A program made the position numbers and the translations under genes. Below are positions 29,089-36,779 of a DNA stretch of 41,523 bases, piece by piece. Source of the stretch: an uncultured Mailhella sp. (GTDB taxonomy: Bacteria; Desulfobacterota; Desulfovibrionia; Desulfovibrionales; Desulfovibrionaceae); NCBI RefSeq assembly GCF_944324995.1, contig NZ_CALUYL010000027.1, positions 1-41,523 on the forward strand. Reading direction: 5' to 3'. The notes beneath the pieces were generated by a model. The model was not told the DNA's origin. It saw only the letters and a program-made list of their open reading frames with translations, and ran no database searches. Numbering within the stretch: position 1 is the stretch's first letter; every line of letters begins with the position of its first letter.

Positions 29089-30198
29089 TTAAAGGGTGAC
29101 GAGTTCGTATTCGGCGGTGCCGAGGCCGATGGCTTCGGCGTGTTCAATCTGACTGCGCCAGTCCGTGGTGGGATGGATGCTGGTGAAGTGGTCGTGCTGA
29201 CCGTGATCGCACTGACCGAGCACGCTGGAGGCGATGACGGGCGCGGCGTTCACGGCGTCGATGCAGGCCTTGTCCAGAGCCACGGGGTCGAAGCTGGCGA
29301 ACATGCCGATGTCCGGCACCACGGCGGCGTCGTTTTCGCCGTGGCAGTCGCAGCAGGGGGAAACCTGATTGACGATGCTGATGTGGAAGCTGGGACGGTC
29401 CTGAACCACGGCCTTGGTGTATTCGGCCATGCGGCGGTTCAGAATGCCGCTGTCGGCGTCGATGGCGTTGGAAATGGCGTCGAAGTTGCAGGTGGCAATG
29501 CAGCGGCCGCAGCCCACGCAGACGTCGTGATTGATGACGGCCTTGTGATCTTCGCCGTAGGAAATGGCCGACTGCGCGCAGTAGCGGGAGCAGGTGCGGC
29601 AGCCGCGGCACTTTTCAGGATCAATTGTGGGTTTGCCCAGGCTGTGCATGGCCATTTTGCCCGCACGGCTGCCGCAGCCCATGCCGATGTTCTTGATGGT
29701 GCCGCCGAAGCCCGTCATTTCATGTCCCTTGAAGTGGGTGAGGGAAATGAAGATGTCGGCGTCCATGATGGCGCGGCCGATGCGGGCGCTCTTGAATTCC
29801 GTGCAGCCTTCCAGCGGCACTTCCACGTCGTCGGTGCCCTTGAGGCCGTCGGCAATGATGATCTGGCAGCCGGTGCTCAGGGGCGAGAAGCCGTTTTCAT
29901 TGGCGGCGTCGAGATGTTCCAGAGCATGCTTGCGGCGGCCGACGTACAGGGTGTTGCAGTCGGTGAGGAAGGGGCGGCCGCCGAGTGCCTTCACGCGTTC
30001 GGCCACGACGCGGGCGAAGTTGGGACGCAGGAAGGACAGGTTGCCGGGTTCGCCGAAGTGCATCTTGATGGCCACGAACTTGTTTTCAAAGTCGATGGTC
30101 TCGATGCCGGCGGCGCGGATGAGCTTGTCCAGCTTGTCGAGCAGGCTGACGCCCACCTTGCAGCGCATGTCGGTGAAATAAACTTTCGATGGTGCCAT
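29089..30198 (-). CDS. DUF362 protein with 2[4Fe-4S] ferredoxin domain
   Basis: A 369-residue cytosolic protein. The DUF362 part (about 1-185 and the C-terminus) has AIKMHFGEPGN, the LTHFKGHEMTGFGGTIKNIGMGC block and the ending EYELV. A ferredoxin insert (about 192-250) has CRGCRTCSRYC and CVGCGRCIATC, enough cysteines for two 4Fe-4S clusters. A further C-x-C (CCDCHGEND) follows. The role of the family is not known; electron transfer in a redox maturation step is plausible. GGAGGA sets the start at 30198. It is the last gene of the larB-larC-larE unit, 37 bases after larE, and is a relative of the divergent Tat-exported protein at 33011. Confidence 0.88.
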   Translation of the reverse strand: MAPSKVYFTDMRCKVGVSLLDKLDKLIRAAGIETIDFENKFVAIKMHFGEPGNLSFLRPNFARVVAERVKALGGRPFLTDCNTLYVGRRKHALEHLDAANENGFSPLSTGCQIIIADGLKGTDDVEVPLEGCTEFKSARIGRAIMDADIFISLTHFKGHEMTGFGGTIKNIGMGCGSRAGKMAMHSLGKPTIDPEKCRGCRTCSRYCAQSAISYGEDHKAVINHDVCVGCGRCIATCNFDAISNAIDADSGILNRRMAEYTKAVVQDRPSFHISIVNQVSPCCDCHGENDAAVVPDIGMFASFDPVALDKACIDAVNAAPVIASSVLGQCDHGQHDHFTSIHPTTDWRSQIEHAEAIGLGTAEYELVTL

Positions 30199-30235
30199 GG
30201 AAAATCCTCCTGGTACGGGTATGAGGCGATAAGGG

Positions 30236-31057
30236 TTACGCGGATGGCCGGTCGAAAAAGCCGGAAAGGGTTGCCTTGGCGGACAGCACGGGCGCGGGAT
30301 ATCCCGGCATGGCCGCATGGACGGTCTGGAGCAGTCGCTGTTCAAGGTCCGGGGGCATGGCGCCGACGTCGGCGGCGAGCATGTGCAGTTCCGGTCTTTC
30401 TTTGGAAACGAGGCGCAGACGGAAGTCGGCCTCGGGCATGCCGGCTTCGGCAAGCATGCGCCGCACGACGTGTTCTCCGGCGGCAACGGCCGCAAGCGCG
30501 TCCTCCGTGGGAGAGACGCCGTAGGGCAGGCGGGTGAGCAGACAGGGTCTGGCTTTCTGCTGCGGCAGCGACATGCCGGTTTTTTCGGCAAGCAAGTGTA
30601 TATCGTTTTTGGTCAGTCCGGCAAGAGCGAGAGGGGAGGCGACGCCAAGTTCGCGCACGGCCCGCAGGCCCGGACGGAACACGAGGGCGTCGGAAGCGTT
30701 GGTGCCGTCGCACAGCGGCAGGTCGGAAACGGCGGCCAGCGTGGTGAACATGGCTTTTTTGCACGCGTAGCAGCGCTCGCGCGAGCCTTCGGCCACGGAA
30801 GGCAGGCCCAGCGGATTGACGGGAATCTCCCGGAATTCAAGGGAGAGACTTTCGGCCCACGAACGGGCGAAGGCGGTTTCTTCCGGCGGCACGTGCGGCC
30901 CCGTGACGTGCAGAAGCAGCGGCGAAAAGCCCAGAGCATGCGCGGCGTGCGCAAGAAAGCGGCTGTCGAGCCCGCCGGAGTAGGCGAGGGCGAAGCGTTT
31001 CTGATCGGCCACGGAGGCGAGAATGTCGCCCAGAGGGGCAAGAGAAGCGTAGTTCAT
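30236..31057 (-). CDS. larE: LarE, sulfur transferase of nickel-pincer cofactor synthesis
   Basis: A 273-residue PP-loop ATPase that adenylates the LarB product and adds sulfur to it. The P-loop is AYSGGLDSRFLAHA (about 25-38). Cysteines sit at 96 and 99 (RCYACKK) and 172 (ARPCLLTR). Lactobacillus LarE sacrifices a single cysteine at the last position; forms with three cysteines, as here, were proposed to hold a 4Fe-4S cluster and act catalytically. It starts 18 bases after larC and is followed by the ferredoxin-containing DUF362 gene, which could supply electrons to such a cluster. Confidence 0.9.
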   Translation of the reverse strand: MNYASLAPLGDILASVADQKRFALAYSGGLDSRFLAHAAHALGFSPLLLHVTGPHVPPEETAFARSWAESLSLEFREIPVNPLGLPSVAEGSRERCYACKKAMFTTLAAVSDLPLCDGTNASDALVFRPGLRAVRELGVASPLALAGLTKNDIHLLAEKTGMSLPQQKARPCLLTRLPYGVSPTEDALAAVAAGEHVVRRMLAEAGMPEADFRLRLVSKERPELHMLAADVGAMPPDLEQRLLQTVHAAMPGYPAPVLSAKATLSGFFDRPSA

Positions 31058-31075
31058 GGAAATTCGGCGGGAAAA

Positions 31076-31876
31076 TCAGAATTCTTCAGGGCGTCCGCAG
31101 GCGAAGAGGGCTCCGTTGGGAGCGTCTTCAAACACGCGGGTGCCGTACACCAGGGCCTTTTTTTCCACCTGCATGGCGGGCCAGGGGCCGAACTCTGCGC
31201 CGAGCGCCTTGAGCAGCGCCATGGCCGTGGGCGTGACGGTTTCTCCCTGACCGGGGAAGGGCCGCACGGGCACGCCGTCCAGAAGTTCCAGCACGGCAGG
31301 GGCGGGCACGGGAATGACGCCGTGGGCGCAGTGTACGAAGCCGTCGGCCATGGGCAGCGGGCTTGCGACAAAACGGGAGGGCGAAAGCCTGTGGAACAGT
31401 TCGCAGCTCAGGCAGATGTCGAGAATGCTGTCCAGCGCGCCCACTTCGTGAAAATGCACCTGTGCGGGCGTGAGGCCGTGAACCGCGCCTTCGGCCTGGG
31501 CAAGCAGCGTGAAGGTCTGCGAGGCGAGAGCCTTGCCTTCGTCGCTCATGCCGCCTGCGGCAATGAGCGACAGAATGTCGGCCAGCGTGCGGTGTTCGTG
31601 CTGATGCGGAAGCGTGACCTGCGCGTGCCAGCCGCCTATGTGGTTCACTTCCTTGTGCACGAGCTGAACGCATCCCGAAAGCTCGGGCATGATGGAAACA
31701 AGGGTCGCTTCCAGCTCGTCCGGCGAAATTTCCGTCATGCGGAGCAGACCGGCGAGAAACATGTCGCCGGAAAGCCCGGAATGGGCGCGGACGGTCAGCA
31801 CGGGCGCGGACGGCGCGTCGTGCTCGTGATGGTGATGGTCGTGGGAGTGGGGGTGATCGTGATGTTCGTTGCTCAT
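31076..31876 (-). CDS. larC: LarC1-type nickel insertion protein, C-terminal domain absent
   Basis: A 266-residue protein of the LarC family, which inserts nickel into the pyridinium dithiocarboxylate cofactor. The N-terminus is His-rich (HHDHPHSHDHHHHEHD), a likely nickel store. Family motifs follow: HSGLSGDMFLAGLL, VHFHEVGALDSILDI, ASPLPMADGFVHCAHGVIPVPAPAVLELL and TVTPTAMALLKALG. Full LarC has about 400 residues; in Lactobacillus the C-terminal CTP-using half (LarC2) is joined by a frameshift. Here the frame ends near the LarC1 boundary and larE begins 18 bases later, so LarC2 is not encoded at this place in any frame. Its ATG overlaps the larB stop by four bases. Confidence 0.88.
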   Translation of the reverse strand: MSNEHHDHPHSHDHHHHEHDAPSAPVLTVRAHSGLSGDMFLAGLLRMTEISPDELEATLVSIMPELSGCVQLVHKEVNHIGGWHAQVTLPHQHEHRTLADILSLIAAGGMSDEGKALASQTFTLLAQAEGAVHGLTPAQVHFHEVGALDSILDICLSCELFHRLSPSRFVASPLPMADGFVHCAHGVIPVPAPAVLELLDGVPVRPFPGQGETVTPTAMALLKALGAEFGPWPAMQVEKKALVYGTRVFEDAPNGALFACGRPEEF

Positions 31877-32526
31877 AGATGATTTACCACGCGGGCTGCG
31901 GCACAGGCCGCGCCGTAGCCGTTGTCGATGTTCATGACGGCAATGCCCGGGGCGCAGCTGGAAAGCATGCTTGCCAGCGCCGCCTGGCCGCCTTTGGCCA
32001 CGCCGTAGCCCACGGAGGTGGGCACGCCGAACACGGGCAGAGGGGTGAGTCCGCCCATGACGCTTGCCAGCGCCGCGTCGAGTCCGGCCACGACGATGAC
32101 CGCCTGAAAGCGGTTGATTTCGTCCAGCCGTTCCGCAATCCTCCAGAGCCCGGCCACGCCGCAGTCTTCAAACACGGCGTGTTCTATGCCGAGATATTCC
32201 AGGGTGCGGGCCGCCTCCCAGGCAACCGAGCCGTCGGAGGTGCCGGCGGAAACGATGGCCACGCGGCCTTTCTTGCCCGCGGGCAGGGTGTCGCCGAAGG
32301 CCGTGCGGGAAAGAGGGTGGTAGTCGTACTGTTCCCGCAGCTCTGCGGGCATGCGCTCGAACACGTCCGGGGCGAGCCTGGTGAACAGCACGGGGCGTCC
32401 GGATCCTCTGCCGAATTGTTCCAGAAGTTCCCGGACGGCCTCGAAGGGCTTGCCTTCGCAAAAGACCGCTTCCGGCAGGCCGATGCGCGAGGCGCGGGCA
32501 TGGTCGAAAAGAATGCCGTGATTCAT
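31873..32526 (-). CDS. larB: LarB, nicotinate adenine dinucleotide carboxylase/hydrolase
   Basis: A 217-residue protein related to PurE (AIR carboxylase), the first enzyme of nickel-pincer cofactor synthesis, which carboxylates and cleaves nicotinic acid adenine dinucleotide. The PurE-like core is seen in VAIVSAGTSDGSVAWEA, FEDCGVAG, VIVVAGLDAALASVMGGL and GVPTSVGYG, with NIDNGYGAA near the end. The start at 32526 follows AGAGGAA; 16 upstream codons are not supported. It heads the larBCE-DUF362 unit and has a probable operator 122-154 bases upstream. No larA (racemase) is in the window. Confidence 0.92.
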   Translation of the reverse strand: MNHGILFDHARASRIGLPEAVFCEGKPFEAVRELLEQFGRGSGRPVLFTRLAPDVFERMPAELREQYDYHPLSRTAFGDTLPAGKKGRVAIVSAGTSDGSVAWEAARTLEYLGIEHAVFEDCGVAGLWRIAERLDEINRFQAVIVVAGLDAALASVMGGLTPLPVFGVPTSVGYGVAKGGQAALASMLSSCAPGIAVMNIDNGYGAACAAARVVNHL

Positions 32527-32647
32527 GTTGATTCCTCTTGCAACGGAGATAGCGTTCCCGGGCGATTTTCGCAAGTCGGCGCGTGGAGGCCGGGGGAACG
32601 GAACTTGTCATGATGTTTAGAGCAGAAAAAGCGGAACGGGTAGATAC

Positions 32648-32680
32648 TATTCTTTCAAATTCTTGCCTGATTCTGCCGAA
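32648..32680 (-). promoter_or_regulatory. Direct-repeat operator, AraC-type (site 2)
   Basis: On the - strand TTCGGCAGAATC (32680-32669) and TTTGAAAGAATA (32659-32648) are 21 bases apart, with AGGCAAGAA between. The layout and the central bases are the same as site 1 (24171-24203). It points toward larB. Confidence 0.55.
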
Positions 32681-32890
32681 ATCGCCTGAGCAGGGCGTTC
32701 TTCTGATGCTTTTCGCTCAGAAATCTCGGCGCAGGCGGAACGCGCTGTCCGTGTCGCTGCCGGCGTCTTCCCGCGAAGATGGGCCCGTCATGTCCCGGCG
32801 TCATGCGGAGGGCGGGCGCAGAAGGCGTCGTTCGCAGGACTCGACGCTTGGAACGCGCCCGGGCCGCAGCGCGGACGAAAAAGGGCGGAA

Positions 32891-32922
32891 TATGCAGGAT
32901 CAGGCAAGAACGAGAGAGAAAT
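32891..32922 (+). promoter_or_regulatory. Weaker copy of the same operator, opposite direction (site 3)
   Basis: TATGCAGGATC-AGGCAAGAA-CGAGAGAGAAAT on the + strand matches site 2 at about 24 of 30 positions and faces the Tat-exported DUF362 gene, 88 bases before its start. The rest of 32527-33010 has no supported gene. Confidence 0.35.
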
Positions 32923-33010
32923 GTGTCTGTTTTTCCGGCGCGGAGCTGATAAGGTCAAAGGCAGAATAGGCGAAAATCGTCCGTCTTCGCGCGTTGACAA
33001 GGAGGTAGTC

Positions 33011-33970
33011 ATGAGCATTTCTCGACGGAATTTTCTCAGGGCCGGAGCGGTCGTGGCGGGAACGCTGGCCGCGGGCATGGCGCTGCCGGGCCGCGGCGTT
33101 GCGGCGCAGAGCCGGGCGAAGGTGTACGCCGCGAAGTCGCTGGACAGCGAAACGCTGCGGAAAATGTACGCGCTGGTGAACGGCGGCATCACGGGCAGGG
33201 TGGCCATCAAGCTGCACACCGGTGAGCCGGACGGGCCGAACATTCTGCCCCGCGACTGGGTTCGCGATCTTCAGGCGACCATTCCGCAGAGCAGCATCGT
33301 CGAGTGCAACGTGCTTTATACGAGCCCCCGCCAGACCACGGAAGGGCACAGAGAGGTGATCCGGCACAACGGCTGGACGTTCTGCCCCGTGGACATCATG
33401 GACGCCGACGGCGACGCATCCCTTCCCGTGACGGGCGGCAGGCATCTCAAGGAACTGGCCGTGGGATCGCATCTTCTCAATTATGACTCCATGCTGGTGC
33501 TGACCCATTTCAAGGGGCACACGCTCGGCGGATTCGGCGGTTCGCTCAAGAATATTTCCATAGGCTGCGCGTCGGGCAAAACGGGCAAGCAGCAGCTGCA
33601 CCGTCTGACGCCGGACGGCGGCTGGCCGGGCGGCGAGCCCTTCATGGAACGCATGGTGGAGGGCGGCAAGGCCATTGTGGATCATTTCGGCACGCATATT
33701 GCCTACATCAATGTGCTCCGCAACATGTCGGTGAGCTGCGACTGCGAAGGCACGGCCGCCGAACCCGTGCGACTGCCGGATCTCGGCATACTGGCGTCCA
33801 CGGATATTCAGGCCATAGACCGGGCGTCCGTGGACATGATCTACGCGCTGCCGGAAGACGTGCGCGCGCCCATGGTGGAACGCATGGAAAGCCGGAAGGG
33901 ACTGCGTCAGCTTTCCTACATGAAGGAAATGGGACTCGGCAGCAGCGAGTATGAGCTGATCTGGGTGTAG
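33011..33970 (+). CDS. Tat-exported DUF362 protein without ferredoxin domain
   Basis: A 319-residue protein with a clear twin-arginine signal (SISRRNFLRAGAVVAGTLAAGMA, cut near GVAA) and a DUF362 domain. It shares with the cytosolic relative at 29089 the segments AIKLHTGEPDGPN, LTHFKGHTLGGFGGSLKNISIGC and the ending SSEYEL, but lacks the ferredoxin insert. Tat export implies a folded, perhaps cofactor-loaded, periplasmic protein. Its divergent position to the lar operon suggests a link to nickel-pincer cofactor or a common regulator; no direct evidence exists. AAGGAGG lies eight bases before the start. Confidence 0.88.
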   Translation: MSISRRNFLRAGAVVAGTLAAGMALPGRGVAAQSRAKVYAAKSLDSETLRKMYALVNGGITGRVAIKLHTGEPDGPNILPRDWVRDLQATIPQSSIVECNVLYTSPRQTTEGHREVIRHNGWTFCPVDIMDADGDASLPVTGGRHLKELAVGSHLLNYDSMLVLTHFKGHTLGGFGGSLKNISIGCASGKTGKQQLHRLTPDGGWPGGEPFMERMVEGGKAIVDHFGTHIAYINVLRNMSVSCDCEGTAAEPVRLPDLGILASTDIQAIDRASVDMIYALPEDVRAPMVERMESRKGLRQLSYMKEMGLGSSEYELIWV

Positions 33971-34027
33971 GTTTGCCGCACGCCGTGAGAATGCGGCGCA
34001 ACGAAATGTTTTCTTTTCAGGAGAGGG

Positions 34028-34075
34028 GCGCCGGCGTAAAAGCGGATCAGCTTTTACGCCGGCGCTGTTCTCTTT
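34028..34075 (+). terminator. Strong hairpin terminator after the Tat-DUF362 gene
   Basis: GCGCCGGCGTAAAAGC (34028-34043) pairs perfectly with GCTTTTACGCCGGCGC (34050-34065), a 16-bp stem with a six-base loop, followed by a T-rich stretch (TGTTCTCTTTT). Confidence 0.8.
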
Positions 34076-34407
34076 TGCAGGAGCGAACTTTGCTGACGAG
34101 GCGGTAAAGGCGTCAATGCCTTGCCGCCGTTTTTTCTTTTTGCCGGGCCCGGTATCTTTCCCCACTTTTTGTTTTTGTCATGTCGGCAGGTCTTGCCGCA
34201 AAAATCGTATTCCTAATGGCCGCAAAGCCTTGCGCGGGCGTTGCTGAGCGAGGTTTTGCTTCACATTTTTTTACAACATTGTGCGTTGCCTTCGGGGAAT
34301 TGTTTACGCTACGATGGTATTATGGAGAGTGGGGAATGCCGGTGCGAGGCTTTCGGAGCCGGACGGTAGCACGGCGTTCTTACGAGGTATTTCAACGGGA
34401 CGTTGCC
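34076..34407. other. Upstream region of the two-component genes
   Basis: No separate gene is supported. It has TTTACA (34270-34275) and TTTACG (34303-34308), 33 bases apart, and TATTAT (34318-34323) as a possible -10. TTTACA also occurs in the repeats before the selenoprotein and helix-hairpin-helix genes, so self-regulation by the response regulator is possible. The regulator frame is open from 34180, but the best fit to family length is the start at 34408. Confidence 0.4.
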
Positions 34408-35118
34408 ATGAGCGAAGAGAAGAACGGCAGACTGCTTCTGATAGATGACGACGAGGAGTTCTGTCTCCTGGTCAGGGACTACATGGATCTTCAGAACATA
34501 GCGCTCGATTACCGCATGAGCGGGGAGGAAGGTCTTGCCGCTCTCGGCAGAAAAGGCTACGACCTGGTGCTTCTGGACATGATGCTTCCCGACGTGCCCG
34601 GAGTGGAGGTTCTGCGCCGCATCCGCGTGAAGAGCGGCGTTCCGGTCATCATCTTTTCCGCGCACAACGACGAAACGGACCGCATAGTCACGCTTGAGCT
34701 TGGAGCCGACGACTATGTGCCCAAGTCTTTTTCCTCCCGGGAGCTGCTTGCCCGCGTGCGCGCCGTTCTGCGGCGCAGTGCCGCTTCCGACGACGGGCGT
34801 GAGGAAGTTTTGCGCGTTCACGGCATAGAGCTCAATCCCCGGACTCTTCAGGCTTCGTTCCGGGGACGCCCCATGGAACTGACGTATGTGGAATTTCAGA
34901 TTCTTCAGGCCATGATGAAGGAGCCGGGCCGCATTTTTTCCCGGGAAACGCTGCTCAATCTTTTTGCTGACAAGGAATGGAACAAGTTCGACCGCAGCGT
35001 GGACGTGCACATTTCCACGTTGCGCAAGAAACTGGCCGATGCCACGGGCACAAACACGCATATCCGTACCGTGCGCAGCATGGGGTATGCCTTCATTCGC
35101 CAGGACGATGAGGCATGA
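34408..35118 (+). CDS. OmpR-family response regulator
   Basis: A 236-residue DNA-binding regulator. The receiver domain (about 8-122) has the acidic pair in LLLIDDDEEF, the phospho-acceptor Asp57 (LVLLDMMLPD), the conserved Thr/Ser position occupied by Ser (IIFSAHND) and Lys in DDYVPKSF. A winged-helix effector domain follows (about 140-232, ELTYVEFQILQ... RSVDVHISTLRKKL... RTVRSMGYAF). The ATG at 34408 has only a weak site; 34336 (another ATG, 24 codons upstream) is possible. It overlaps the kinase start by four bases. The adjacent downstream exported cluster is the likely target. Confidence 0.92.
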   Translation: MSEEKNGRLLLIDDDEEFCLLVRDYMDLQNIALDYRMSGEEGLAALGRKGYDLVLLDMMLPDVPGVEVLRRIRVKSGVPVIIFSAHNDETDRIVTLELGADDYVPKSFSSRELLARVRAVLRRSAASDDGREEVLRVHGIELNPRTLQASFRGRPMELTYVEFQILQAMMKEPGRIFSRETLLNLFADKEWNKFDRSVDVHISTLRKKLADATGTNTHIRTVRSMGYAFIRQDDEA

Positions 35119-36656
35119 ACGTGCTCAGGTGCAATCTGTATGTCAAGATCACGTTGTGGATGCTGCTCAATCTTGTGCTTCTGGCCGTTCTGGGGTGCGG
35201 GTTCAGCCTTTATCTCATGGCGGGCAGAGGGCAGGACGGCATATTGCCTGCGTCCCTGTTCAGCACCAGGGCTGACAGCGCACTGCGCGTCATAAGTGCC
35301 AATCTTCAGTATCATTCCGTGCTGGAGTGGGAGGAACTTCTCGAACCTCACGCCAGAAGGCTGCCTGTGCATGTGCATCTTCAGTCTCTGGATACGGAGT
35401 CCATACGGGATACGGCCATTCCCGAGCGGATGGTCGAACAGGCCAAAAAGCTTCCCCGCGCCATTTATTCCTTCTGTCCGTCCCCCGAAGTCATGTTCTG
35501 GGATCCCATGGGAAGCACCATGTTCGCGGGAAAGAACAGCAACGTGGAATACGGACTTCCGCCCGTGCCGCCCGCGCTTTTTCGGCATACGGATTCTCCT
35601 TCCCGCTACTGGCTTGGAAGAGTCATGTACATTCCCGACGGCAACAGGCAGATTCATACCGTGCTTGTGGTTTTGGAATCCGACACTGTGGACGGGCACG
35701 GCCTTTTTTTTGATTTCGACGCCCTGTGCCTTCTGGTCCTGGCGATTTTAGGCGTATCCTTTCTCTGGTGGCTTCCTTTCGTCCGTCACCTTTCCCGCCC
35801 CTTGCGTCGCATGGCAAAGTATGCGGAGGAGGTGGAGTTCGACAAGTTTTCCTGCGTGGACAGGCCGTTTTTGCGCGACAGGGATTTTTCCGGAGCGCGA
35901 AAGGATGAAATCGGCCGGGTGGGCTACGCGCTTGTTTCCATGACCCAGCGCATGAACCGCATGCTTACGGGGCAGAGGCAGTTCATACGCTATGTTGCCC
36001 ACGAACTGAACACGCCGCTGGCCAAGGCGCAGATGGGGCTGGGCGTGCTGGAGTGCAAGCTTTCCGGCGACGAGCGCGTCCGCGTGCAGCAGGTGCTCAG
36101 GCACATCAAGCGGCTTTCCGTTCTGACCGAAGAAGTGCTTTCCTACCTTCAGGCCAAGGCGGCCATGAACACGCCGCAGGACGCGGTGGTGGACTTGTGC
36201 TCTTTTCTTTCCTCCACCGTTCAGGGCGAGGCTCCGGAAGACGACGTGCACGTGGAAGTTGAGCCGGGGCTGAGCGTTGTGACCGACAGAGACTACCTTC
36301 AGCGCATGGTCAGCAACGTGCTGAGAAACGCTCAGCACTATGCCGGAGACTGCGGCCCCATTGTCATTCGTGCGAAAAAAAAGGATGCAGAAATAATGAT
36401 ATCCGTCATGGACAGCGGCCCCGGCGTGCCCGAAGAGGATCTGCCTTCCCTCTGTGAGCCGTTTTTCCGAGGCCGTGCTGCGGTTACGCATCCCGGCGGA
36501 ACGGGGCTGGGACTTTCCATTGTAAAATACTGCATCGAGGCCTGCGGGGGCAGAATGGAGTACGGAAACCGTCGTCCCCGCGGTTTTTTCGTGCGCCTGT
36601 GGTTCCCCGTCAAGAAGAAAGGGCACGGCCTCTGGGAAAACGGCGCGGAAATGTAA
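35115..36656 (+). CDS. Sensor histidine kinase
   Basis: A 513-residue membrane kinase partnering the regulator upstream. It has a first membrane helix (about 12-36), a periplasmic sensor of about 160 residues with no family I recognise (it includes SALRVISANLQYHS and FWDPMGSTMFAGKNS), a second helix (about 201-224), a HAMP-like linker, the dimerisation helix with the phospho-accepting His296 (VAHELNTPLAKAQ) and an ATPase domain with N-box (NVLRNAQHYA), DSGPG and GGTGLGLSIVKYC. All catalytic boxes are intact. The layout is like CpxA-type kinases. Its stop lies inside the repeat at 36652. Confidence 0.93.
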   Translation: MNVLRCNLYVKITLWMLLNLVLLAVLGCGFSLYLMAGRGQDGILPASLFSTRADSALRVISANLQYHSVLEWEELLEPHARRLPVHVHLQSLDTESIRDTAIPERMVEQAKKLPRAIYSFCPSPEVMFWDPMGSTMFAGKNSNVEYGLPPVPPALFRHTDSPSRYWLGRVMYIPDGNRQIHTVLVVLESDTVDGHGLFFDFDALCLLVLAILGVSFLWWLPFVRHLSRPLRRMAKYAEEVEFDKFSCVDRPFLRDRDFSGARKDEIGRVGYALVSMTQRMNRMLTGQRQFIRYVAHELNTPLAKAQMGLGVLECKLSGDERVRVQQVLRHIKRLSVLTEEVLSYLQAKAAMNTPQDAVVDLCSFLSSTVQGEAPEDDVHVEVEPGLSVVTDRDYLQRMVSNVLRNAQHYAGDCGPIVIRAKKKDAEIMISVMDSGPGVPEEDLPSLCEPFFRGRAAVTHPGGTGLGLSIVKYCIEACGGRMEYGNRRPRGFFVRLWFPVKKKGHGLWENGAEM

Positions 36657-36691
36657 AGAGAACTTTACAATAGTTTTAGTTTCCTTATCAC
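36652..36691 (+). promoter_or_regulatory. TGTAAAG-N4-CTTTACA repeat and promoter of the selenoprotein gene
   Basis: TGTAAAG (36652-36658) and CTTTACA (36663-36669) form an 18-base inverted repeat across the kinase stop codon. TTTACA (36664-36669) can serve as a -35 with TATCAC (36686-36691) as a -10, 16 bases apart. The same arms recur before the gene at 41007. The adjacent OmpR-type regulator is the obvious candidate to bind. Confidence 0.5.
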
Positions 36692-36779
36692 ACCTGGTTC
36701 CGTTTTCGTGTATTCTTTTTCACAAAAGGGAGGCTCTCCTCGGGGAACCTCAACGGAATATTCTAACAGGAGAAGTGGT

